This document shows positions 7,529 through 14,964 of a stretch of 64,000 bases of DNA, in pieces. The notes beneath the pieces are model-generated. The model saw only the letters and a list, made by a program, of their open reading frames with translations, did no database searches and had not been told where the DNA came from. Position numbers and translations under genes: made by a program. Source of the DNA: Acidimicrobiia bacterium (GTDB taxonomy: Bacteria > Actinomycetota > Acidimicrobiia > Acidimicrobiales > VFJN01); NCBI GenBank assembly GCA_009694375.1, contig SHVB01000012.1, forward strand, positions 1 through 64,000. The letters run 5' to 3'. Every line of letters begins with the position of its first letter. The first letter of the stretch is position 1.

Positions 7529-9039
7529 GCGAGCCGTATCCCCTCCCCGAGCCCGGACCGGGCGCGCCGACGGCTCCCATTGCCTTGCGCGACGGAGCCG
7601 GGGCCGCCGCCGCCCACCTCGATGGTGCCTTCGTCCCCGTCCCGACCGAGATCGTGGACCAACTCGCCGCCATTGCCCCCACCACCATCGATGGTGATGT
7701 GGTGGGCGAGGCCAGCCGCGACTGGTGGCCCCAGGCCATGATCTGGGCGCTCGACGGCCAGGTGGCCGCCCGGGCCGCCGCCGTGGTGCAACCCCACCAC
7801 GCTGACCAGGTGGCGGCCATCCTGGCGCTGTGCAACGAGGCCCGTATTCCCGTTACCGCGGCCGCCGGGCGCAGTGGTGTGTGCGGCGCGTCGGTGCCGG
7901 TGCACGGTGGCGTGGTGCTCGATCTATGCGGGATCACCGGCATCGTGGAGGTAGACGAAACCTCGCTCGTGCTTGATGTCTTGCCCGGCACGTTCGGGGA
8001 TCACCTCGAGCACACCCTGCGTTCTGATTACGGCCTCACCCTCGGCCACTGGCCGCAATCGGTGGCACTGTCCACGGTGGGTGGGTGGCTGGCGTGCCGC
8101 TCGGCCGGCCAACTTTCGGGGCGGTACGGAAAAATCGAGGACATGGTATTGGGTCTGGACGTGACGCTGGCTGACGGGAGCCGTATCTCTACCGGTGGGG
8201 CACCCCGGGCGGCGGTTGGCCCGGATCTCAACCAGATGTTTGTGGGCTCGGAGGGCACCTTGGGCATCATCACCGGCGCCCGTCTCCGCCTCCATCCTGC
8301 CCCTGTGGCGGAGCGTCGGGCCGCCTACAGCTTCGCCAGTTTCGATGAGGGACTCGGCGCCATGCGCCAGATCATTCAGCGGGGCGCCCATCCGGCTGTG
8401 CTGCGCCTCTACGACCCCGCCGAAGCTGACCGCACCTACACGACGGGCGACCGGGCGTTGTTGCTCGTGCTCGACGAAGGCGACACCGCCCTGGTGGACA
8501 GCACCATGGGTGTTGTCGAGCACGGATGTGAAGGGGGGCGAGCGGACAACGTGGAGCATGTGGCCCATTGGCTCGAGCACCGCAATGACGTGGCCGCGCT
8601 GGAGGCACTCATCACCCGTGGCTATGTGCTCGACACGATGGAGGTGGTCGGCCGCTGGCGCGATCTCCCGGGCATCTACGCCGCCGTCATCGCGGCGCTG
8701 ACCGGCGTGGAGGGCACCGTATCGGCGTCGGCACATCAGTCGCACAGCTACCCCGATGGCGGCTGTTTGTATTTCACCTTCGCCGCCAAGGTCGAACCGC
8801 ACGACCGCGACCGCTACTACCGAGCCGCCTGGGACGCCGGCACGCAGGCGGTCCTCGACGGCGGCGGGGCCCTCTCGCACCACCACGGCGTGGGCCTCAA
8901 TCGCAGCCGCTTCGTGGCCCAGGCCCTGGGGCCGGCCTTCGCGGTGCTGGCGGCCACCAAAGCGGCGCTGGATCCCCGGGGCATTCTCAACCCGGGCAAG
9001 CTCGGACTCCCGTCTCCGTTCGGCCCCTCCGGCTACTGA
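7525..9039 (+). CDS. FAD-binding oxidase, alkyl-DHAP synthase/GlcD-like
   Basis: A 504-residue PCMH-type flavoprotein. The FAD-binding core is clear: VTAAAGRSGVCGASVP at about residue 113, VALSTVGGWLACRSAGQLSGRYG and FVGSEGTLGIITGARLRLHP. The C-terminus carries SHHHGVGLNRSRF and LDPRGILNPGKLG. A triple-histidine SHHHG motif is characteristic of alkyldihydroxyacetonephosphate synthases, which make ether lipids from acyl-DHAP; glycolate and D-lactate oxidases share the fold. The start is a GTG overlapping the glpD stop (GTGA). DHAP is the product of the upstream enzyme, so a DHAP-derived substrate is reasonable but unproven. Confidence 0.85.
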   Translation: MSEPYPLPEPGPGAPTAPIALRDGAGAAAAHLDGAFVPVPTEIVDQLAAIAPTTIDGDVVGEASRDWWPQAMIWALDGQVAARAAAVVQPHHADQVAAILALCNEARIPVTAAAGRSGVCGASVPVHGGVVLDLCGITGIVEVDETSLVLDVLPGTFGDHLEHTLRSDYGLTLGHWPQSVALSTVGGWLACRSAGQLSGRYGKIEDMVLGLDVTLADGSRISTGGAPRAAVGPDLNQMFVGSEGTLGIITGARLRLHPAPVAERRAAYSFASFDEGLGAMRQIIQRGAHPAVLRLYDPAEADRTYTTGDRALLLVLDEGDTALVDSTMGVVEHGCEGGRADNVEHVAHWLEHRNDVAALEALITRGYVLDTMEVVGRWRDLPGIYAAVIAALTGVEGTVSASAHQSHSYPDGGCLYFTFAAKVEPHDRDRYYRAAWDAGTQAVLDGGGALSHHHGVGLNRSRFVAQALGPAFAVLAATKAALDPRGILNPGKLGLPSPFGPSGY

Positions 9040-9064
9040 CGCACAGGCCCGGGAGAACGCCGCC

Positions 9065-10507
9065 ATGAGCATCCTCGTGATCGATGTGGGCACCAGCGGC
9101 CTCAGGGCAGCCGTGGTGCGCCCCGACGCCACCATCGCCGCTGAAGTTCATCGCCCGTTGCTCCCCTACTCCCCGGCTCCGGGCCTGGTGGAGTTCGACG
9201 CCAGCGCCATGGCGGCCGCCGCCGTGGAACTGGCCCGGGCGGTGCTGGCCGAAGCGGGCCCGGTGGATGCTGTGGGCATTGCCAACCAGCGCGCCTCCAC
9301 TATCGTATGGGACCGCGCCACCGGCGCGCCCGTGGGGCCGGGGGTGGGCTGGCAAGACCTGCGTACCGTGGGCACCTGCCTCACGTTGCAAGCCAACGGC
9401 ATCCGGGTACCGCCGAACGCCTCGGCCACCAAAGCGGCCTGGCTCCTCGACGAGGCCGATCCTGAACGCACCCGCGACCTCTGCGTCGGGACAGTGGATA
9501 CCTGGTTGGCCTGGCACCTCTCCGAGGGGGCGGTGCACGTCACCGATGCCTCTAACGCGGCCGTTACCGGCCTGCTCCGGCGTGACGCCACGGGATGGGA
9601 CCAAACGGTGCTCGAGACCTTGCGCATCCCTTCGGCCGCGATGGCCACCGTGGTGGATAGCGCCGGCGTGCTCGGCCGAGCAACGACTTTGGCGGGGGCT
9701 CCACCCATCGCCAGCCTGATCGGCGACCAACAAGCCAGCCTCATCGGCCAAGGCGGGGTGCGGCGCGGTCTCGCCAAGATCACCTTTGGTACCGGCGGCA
9801 TGCTCGACGTTCATCTCGGTGAGGAACGACCTCGGTTCGACCGGCAGGGACACCACGGCTGCTTCCCAATCGTGACCTGGCGCAAAGACGGCATCACCAC
9901 CTGGGGGGTGGAAGCGATGATGCTCTCGGCCGGGACCAACGTGGAGTGGTTGCGAGACGACCTCGGGATCATCACCACTGCGGCCGACAGCCACACGGTG
10001 GCCAGTGCCTGCGAGACCAGCGACGGCGTGGTCTACGTTCCCGCTCTGCTCGGGCTGGGCACGCCGCGCTGGGATTACGGTGCTCGCGGCGCGCTCTTGG
10101 GACTCACGCGCGGTAGCGGTCGGCCAGAGATCGTGCGGGCGGTGCTGGAAGGCGTCGCTCAGCGCGGCGCCGATCTGGTGGAAGCCGCCGAGCAGGACAG
10201 CGGCGTGACGATCCCGTCGTTGCGCGTTGACGGTGGGATGACGGAAAATCCCACGTTCCTCCAGGCGTTGGCCGACGCCGCCCAGCGCCCCGTGGAGGTC
10301 TCCCCCGTGAGGGAGGCCACCACCCTGGGGGCGGCGTTCCTCGCCGGGTTGGCCGTGGGTACCTGGGGAGGTTGGGACGACATCGCGTCCACGTGGTCGC
10401 CCAAGCAGGTCATCGCCCCGGGGGCCCCCACCGATCGTGACCGCTGGCGCGCCGCCTGCGAACGGGCGGCGGGCTGGATTCCTGAACTCTCCGGCCTGGA
10501 GTTCTGA
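9065..10507 (+). CDS. glpK: FGGY-family kinase, glycerol kinase-like
   Basis: A 480-residue sugar/polyol kinase of the FGGY family. The N-terminal phosphate loop is ILVIDVGTSGLRAAVV and the substrate region has GIANQRASTIVWDRATG. The second domain has ASLIGDQQASLIGQGG, KITFGTGGMLDV and LRVDGGMTENPTFLQALAD. A GGGAGAA ribosome binding site precedes the ATG. It is third in the operon after glpD and the flavin oxidase, which supports ATP-dependent glycerol phosphorylation. The sequence is more divergent than typical GlpK (for example GTSGLR instead of GTTSSR), so another polyol substrate remains possible. Confidence 0.85.
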   Translation: MSILVIDVGTSGLRAAVVRPDATIAAEVHRPLLPYSPAPGLVEFDASAMAAAAVELARAVLAEAGPVDAVGIANQRASTIVWDRATGAPVGPGVGWQDLRTVGTCLTLQANGIRVPPNASATKAAWLLDEADPERTRDLCVGTVDTWLAWHLSEGAVHVTDASNAAVTGLLRRDATGWDQTVLETLRIPSAAMATVVDSAGVLGRATTLAGAPPIASLIGDQQASLIGQGGVRRGLAKITFGTGGMLDVHLGEERPRFDRQGHHGCFPIVTWRKDGITTWGVEAMMLSAGTNVEWLRDDLGIITTAADSHTVASACETSDGVVYVPALLGLGTPRWDYGARGALLGLTRGSGRPEIVRAVLEGVAQRGADLVEAAEQDSGVTIPSLRVDGGMTENPTFLQALADAAQRPVEVSPVREATTLGAAFLAGLAVGTWGGWDDIASTWSPKQVIAPGAPTDRDRWRAACERAAGWIPELSGLEF

Positions 10508-10700
10508 CACCGTGTTCCCTGCTCGCAAGATGTGGCCCACCACCACCCTGGATGCTGCCCCCGGCTCGCGCGCCCCTGAACCCTCACCGACGGCCACGGC
10601 TTGTGCTCACCACCGCGAAACTGTCACCGTCGAGATGCCCCATACCGCCATGCCCACCGTCTCTTATTCCCATCCCACCCAAGCCCCAGGAGGCAGCGCC

Positions 10701-11453
10701 GTGCCGATCAGCGACCACGAACTCCGTCATCTCGCCCACGATGTCGACGACATGCACCACGAAGCCATGCGGAACTTCGCCCCCGAGGCGGCCGAGTTGC
10801 ATCTCGGAGCGCGGCGGTCCTTCCTCAAGAAGGCGGGGCTAGCGGGGCTGAGCGGCACCCTGCTGGTGGGGGGCGGTGGCGTTACCACGCTGTCCTACCT
10901 TGGCAGCGGGATGGCGGCCGCCCAAGAAGGCCTCACCGACACCACCATTGCGGGGTACGCCCAGGGCATCGAACTGGCGGCAGTGGCGGTCTACACCGCC
11001 GTGGCGCCAAAACTCTCCGGCGCGGTGCTCGAGGTAGCCACCTTGTTCGCCCGCCATCATCAGGACCACGCCGATGCCTTCGCCGCTCTGGCGGGCGACG
11101 ACGCCCAGCCCGAGGCCAACCCCAAACTGATGAAGGGCATCGCCCCGAGTCTCTCGTTGATCGCCGCCGGCCAACCCGGCGACGCGTTGACAACCCAGAT
11201 CCTCGGTTTTGGCCGGGTGATCGAGAACCAGGTGGCCTACACCTATGTGGGTGCTCTGGCCCTGCTCACCGATCCTTCCTACGCGGCCCGTACGTCCACG
11301 ATCCTGCCGATCGAAACACAACATGCCACGGTGATCTCACTGGCCCTGGGGGGCACGGCCGACATGCTGTTCCCCACCGGGGCCTTCGAGACCGCCAACC
11401 TGGGAGACGGCACCGACCCGTTGGCCGGATTCGACCCGATCCTGCTCTCCTGA
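10701..11453 (+). CDS. Exported ferritin-like domain protein with Tat-type signal
   Basis: A 250-residue protein. I chose the GTG at 10701 because AGGAGG lies 7 nt upstream; the frame is open further upstream but without a comparable site. A cytoplasmic lead of about 36 residues precedes a twin-arginine-like signal (ARRSFLKKAGLAGLSG, RR at 38-39) and a hydrophobic stretch. The mature part is helical with paired acidic/histidine motifs (GIELAAVAVYTAV, ARHHQDHADAF, ENQVAYTYVG and ETQHATVISLALG), as in ferritin-like domain proteins. It is followed by a similar protein, so the pair probably works together at the cell surface. The substrate is unknown. Confidence 0.8.
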   Translation: MPISDHELRHLAHDVDDMHHEAMRNFAPEAAELHLGARRSFLKKAGLAGLSGTLLVGGGGVTTLSYLGSGMAAAQEGLTDTTIAGYAQGIELAAVAVYTAVAPKLSGAVLEVATLFARHHQDHADAFAALAGDDAQPEANPKLMKGIAPSLSLIAAGQPGDALTTQILGFGRVIENQVAYTYVGALALLTDPSYAARTSTILPIETQHATVISLALGGTADMLFPTGAFETANLGDGTDPLAGFDPILLS

Positions 11454-11491
11454 GCACCGACGCACCCCCGATGGAAAGGAAGAACGATCAG

Positions 11492-12304
11492 ATGGATCTG
11501 AACCGTGACGAGATGCGTCGAACGCTGCAGGCGATCGACGCCGACAACCAGGCGGTTATGCCGAAGTGGTACGACGCCCTCGCCCGCATCCTGAGCGGTG
11601 GCAGCAACCTGTCGACCGACGAAAAAGCCGCCGTCCTCGGGGTACCCGCTCCGGGGCGGCGCCAGTTCTTTGCCTTCGGCGCCAGCGCCATTATGGGCGC
11701 GGCCGTGTTGGCTGCCTGCGGTAGCGACAGCGATAGCGGAGCCGGTGGGGGCAGCGCCGCGGAAACCACCACGACCGAACTGGCCGACAATCTCGATATC
11801 GCTCTCGCCCGCACGGCGGCGTCAATCGAAAAACTAGCGATCGACACGTACCAATCGGCTCTCGACAGTGGCCTGTTGACCACCCCGGCGATCGTCGACA
11901 CGGCCAAATTGTTCCAGAGCCATCACCAGGCCCACTTCGATGCCGTGAACAAAGTGGTGAAAGCGGTGGGTGGCAAGCCGGTGAGCGACGCCAACGAGGC
12001 CATCTTCAAAGCCCTGGTGGAGCCTGCCCTCAACGCCGCCACCACCGAAGCCGCTCTCGTAAAGATTGCGCTGGAGCTGGAGTTGGCGGCGGCCCAGACC
12101 TACGTCTACGCCGGAGGGGCCCTGTCTTCGATGCCCTACCGCTCCACCATCATGACCATCGGGGGGATCGAGGCTCGCCACGCCGCCGTGCTCATCGTGG
12201 CCGGCCAGAGCCTGCCGGCGCCCGCCGTGTTCCCGGATGATCGGGCCTTCTTCCCCGGTGAGAATCCTGTCGCGTCCATCCAGGGCGCAGTGCTCTCCGG
12301 CTGA
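11492..12304 (+). CDS. Ferritin-like Tat lipoprotein, paralogue of the preceding gene
   Basis: A 270-residue protein starting at an ATG with GGAAG nine bases upstream. After about 55 cytoplasmic residues it has a twin-arginine signal (GRRQFFAFGASAIMG) ending in a lipobox LAAC (C76), followed by a Gly/Ser/Thr linker. This suggests Tat export and lipid anchoring. The mature domain repeats the ferritin-like pattern of its neighbour: SIEKLAIDTYQSALDSG, FQSHHQAHFDAVNKV, ALELELAAAQTYVYAGG and GIEARHAAVLIVAGQ. The two genes are 38 nt apart and look like an ancient tandem duplication in which one copy became membrane-anchored. Confidence 0.82.
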   Translation: MDLNRDEMRRTLQAIDADNQAVMPKWYDALARILSGGSNLSTDEKAAVLGVPAPGRRQFFAFGASAIMGAAVLAACGSDSDSGAGGGSAAETTTTELADNLDIALARTAASIEKLAIDTYQSALDSGLLTTPAIVDTAKLFQSHHQAHFDAVNKVVKAVGGKPVSDANEAIFKALVEPALNAATTEAALVKIALELELAAAQTYVYAGGALSSMPYRSTIMTIGGIEARHAAVLIVAGQSLPAPAVFPDDRAFFPGENPVASIQGAVLSG

Positions 12305-12368
12305 GCGCGCCGCCGCCCCGGTGTCGCATTGTTGGCGGTGGAGGACCAACCGCGAGAGACTGGCCCCG

Positions 12369-12719
<351 letters not shown>

Positions 12720-12740
12720 CACCAACCCGCTGAACAGGGA

Positions 12741-13229
12741 TTATGTCCCGGCACCACCCGGAGTGGACACAGTTTGGACACGCGACGATCCGAGTACCGC
12801 GTCGATCGCGGCGCGTGTGGTGTCCTCTGAGTCGGGCCAGAGGTGCGCGTAGGTGTCCAACGTCTCGGCGGCGCTGGCGTGCCCTAGGCGGGCCTGTACG
12901 ACCTTCACGGACTCCCCGTGGCGGATCAGGAGACTGGCGTAGAAGTGGCCGAGAGCGTGGAACCTGGTGCCGGCTGGCATCCCCGAGTCTGAGACGGCTT
13001 GACGCCACACGTCCGAGAACGTGGTCCGCCTGATCGCTGTCCCGTCCGGGCCAGTGAAGATCAGGCCGTGTTCCCCCGCCGGGTGTACCTCGAGGTGGGC
13101 CGCGAGCGCCAGGCTGACGACCTTCGGCATGGGGACGGTACGAACCGATGCCGCGGTCTTTGGCATTCCGACCGCTTGCCGCACGGGGACAGCGCGGGTC
13201 GGACTTGGATGATCTCGGGGCGTCGACAC
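12741..13229 (-). pseudogene. Tyrosine recombinase (phage-type integrase), C-terminal remnant
   Basis: The reverse strand encodes the C-terminal catalytic domain of a tyrosine recombinase: KTAASVRTVPMPKVV, then FHALGHFYASLLIRHGESVK, LGHASAAETLDTYAHLWP and a final VQTVSTPGG tail. The arm-binding and core-binding domains and the first catalytic arginine are missing. Homology seems to begin near 13170; upstream sequence is unrelated. The usual H-x-L-R-H motif reads HALGH, so the second catalytic arginine is replaced by glycine. It cannot be an active enzyme. The 3' end contains one copy of a 21-bp direct repeat found again at 17554. Confidence 0.85.
12761..12781. repeat. 21-bp direct repeat, left copy
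   Basis: A perfect 21-base repeat (starts GAGTGGACAC, ends TTTGGACAC) within the 3' end of the integrase remnant, 42 nt past rnpB. The second copy is at 17554-17574 in the same orientation, and flanking bases differ on both sides. It may be an attachment-site duplication or a spread integrase-tail sequence. Confidence 0.85.
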
Positions 13230-13576
13230 GCGCCCGTGCCCGCCGCGCGGCCGGTGCTGCGCGGCGAACTCAACCTGACGGCCTCACTTCCGGCTAGGCA
13301 CGCCGATCGTTCGGCCGGGTCCCTCGTGATCGGTGCGGCCCACTGATCGGATCGAAGGGGTCGGCCGGGGTCCGTGCGCCGTGGCCCGAGAAGCGCGCGA
13401 ACGCGCCGACGGGCTCGCCGCGTCGACCGCATCCCCGCCGGGCGGCTCGATCAGGCCAAAGCGGTGGCCGAGCTCGTGGTTTGCACACGGAGCGAGACGC
13501 GTCTAGCCATGACGGCGGACACGACGTGGCAGGACGGGGCGGCGACGTCTCCTCTCGTGCGAACCTGGAGGTTCTT
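13230..13576. other. Gene-poor junction between integrase remnant and secreted protein
   Basis: No convincing gene is seen on either strand. Several frames are open only because of the high GC content. It probably represents recombined or decayed island DNA. It ends in a GGAGG ribosome binding site for the next gene. Confidence 0.4.
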
Positions 13577-14329
13577 GTGCGTTCTCGACATCTCCCCCGA
13601 CGGCTGAACCTCCGGCTCGCCGTTGCCCTACTCGTGGTCGGCACGGCCGTCGGCGGCATGGTCCTACCGGCGGAGGCTGTCCCCGGACCGGTGTCGGCGC
13701 CGGTCACCGGCACCTTTACGACCCCGACCGCCACGAGCAATCTGACAGACACGGTCTTCCAGGGGACGTGGGACCCGGACACGGGCGATCTGGTGGGCAA
13801 GTTCATCTTCCCGGTCACCACGTCCTTCGGCGAGAAACCCGTGCCGGCCACGGTCGGGCTGCAGCTCCAGCAGCCCGTGGACGGCACTGGAGTCGTGGAC
13901 CTCGTCACCAACGAGGCCACCTTCGACGCGGAGCTCGTGATTGCTTTTCTCACCCTCGATGCATTCGGCAGCGGCCCGGTCAGCGTCGCGCCCTGCAACT
14001 ACTCGATGCCTGCCCACATGACCGGGGCGTTCGATCCCGTCTCAGAGGTGCTCACTCTGTCGGCCGCCAACCTCGTGACCTCCGTGGTACCGGACCCCAA
14101 CCGATGCTTCTGGGCGGCCCTCGGCGTCAGCGTCGCCTCCACGATCGATCCGGCCATCCTCAACGCCGAGAACGCCTTCGCTGCCAGCTTCAACGTCGGG
14201 GTCACGGATGCAGAGCCCCCACCGCCACCGCCACCGCCACCGCCACCGCCACCGCCACCGCCCACCACCGTGCCCACCGCGCCTCCGGCGGCCGTTCCAG
14301 CCGCAGCGGTGCCCAGCTACACCGGCTGA
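13577..14329 (+). CDS. Secreted hypothetical protein with polyproline C-terminus
   Basis: A 250-residue protein of unknown function. I chose the GTG at 13577 because TGGAGG precedes it and it gives a clean signal peptide (RLNLRLAVALLVVGTAVGG, cleavage near PAEA-V). The mature part is Gly/Thr/Val-rich and probably beta-structured, with two cysteines (APCNYS and PNRCFWA) that could form a disulfide. The tail is a run of prolines encoded by CCACCG hexamers, then a Thr/Ala/Pro linker ending VPSYTG. There is no membrane anchor after that motif. It sits inside the repeat-bounded island next to another secreted protein. Confidence 0.65.
   Translation: MRSRHLPRRLNLRLAVALLVVGTAVGGMVLPAEAVPGPVSAPVTGTFTTPTATSNLTDTVFQGTWDPDTGDLVGKFIFPVTTSFGEKPVPATVGLQLQQPVDGTGVVDLVTNEATFDAELVIAFLTLDAFGSGPVSVAPCNYSMPAHMTGAFDPVSEVLTLSAANLVTSVVPDPNRCFWAALGVSVASTIDPAILNAENAFAASFNVGVTDAEPPPPPPPPPPPPPPPPTTVPTAPPAAVPAAAVPSYTG
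14216..14268 (+). repeat. CCACCG hexanucleotide tandem repeat (polyproline)
   Basis: About eight nearly perfect CCACCG units encode an uninterrupted proline tract in the secreted protein at 13577. Copy-number changes would lengthen or shorten the spacer by two prolines at a time without shifting the frame. Confidence 0.85.
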
Positions 14330-14964
14330 TCCCGCCGCCGACGGCTGCCGACTCCGGGGTCGCCCCACCCACCGTCGTGTGATCCCCAGCTCGCCCTGCC
14401 GTCTCCGCGTCTGGCCCGTTCGCCCCACGGCGCCCCGCCGGGCAACTTGCAGCCGAACAGCCTGAGACCAAGGCCGAGCGCTACCACCACCTCGGGGTGA
14501 TGCTGGAGTACACGCTCGACGGATGGTTGCCGTGCAGGCTCACGTCGTTCTCCGACCCGCCTCGCGGATGGCCAAGGTCAGCGTCGTATCGTCCAGTCGT
14601 CGCGGTTGTCCTGGGCGCGCACCAGCTCGTCGATCGCTCCCAGAGCACCAGCCACCCTGCACGGTGGCGTAGGTCGAGGTGGGCGACCTGGTGAACCCGG
14701 AGGACTGCCGGCACGCGACCTGCCGCACCGTCGAGCTTGGCTTGGTTGAGCTGGTCCGCTGAACTCCTCGTCGCACACATGGTGCCACTTGGGTCCGCGC
14801 GGGGAGACGTGTCGCGTCTCGCTCCCGCAGTTGTGTTCGGCCCTGGCACGCGTTTCCCTGGGTCCTGCCTACGGCGGCGGCCTCGGCCAGCGTTGATGTA
14901 GCGTTCCGCTGTTGTCGGCATGGGGTGCGGCCCCGGTCGGCGCGTGGGCTAGAATGTCGCTGGC
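14330..14964. other. Gene-poor island segment
   Basis: No gene is supported over about 630 bases. Short frames on both strands lack starts, ribosome binding sites and recognisable domains; a stretch near 14470-14540 reads ETKAERYHHLGVMLEYTL in one frame and could be an unidentified coding remnant. A TAGAAT hexamer at 14950-14955, nine bases before the next ATG, is a plausible -10 element for the following gene. Confidence 0.4.

Noticed and set aside
10601-11490. Alternative frame running through the first ferritin-like gene into the second
   Set aside because: The upstream part is Arg/His/Gly-rich noise overlapping a gene with a strong AGGAGG start; the second gene has its own start at 11492.
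14300-14329. Sortase signal at the end of the proline-rich secreted protein
   Set aside because: VPSYTG only loosely resembles LPxTG and is not followed by a membrane helix and basic tail in any frame close by.
14470-14800. Fragments suggesting a recombinase or transposase between the two secreted genes
   Set aside because: Short readable stretches exist on both strands, but none carries a family motif or continues long enough to name.
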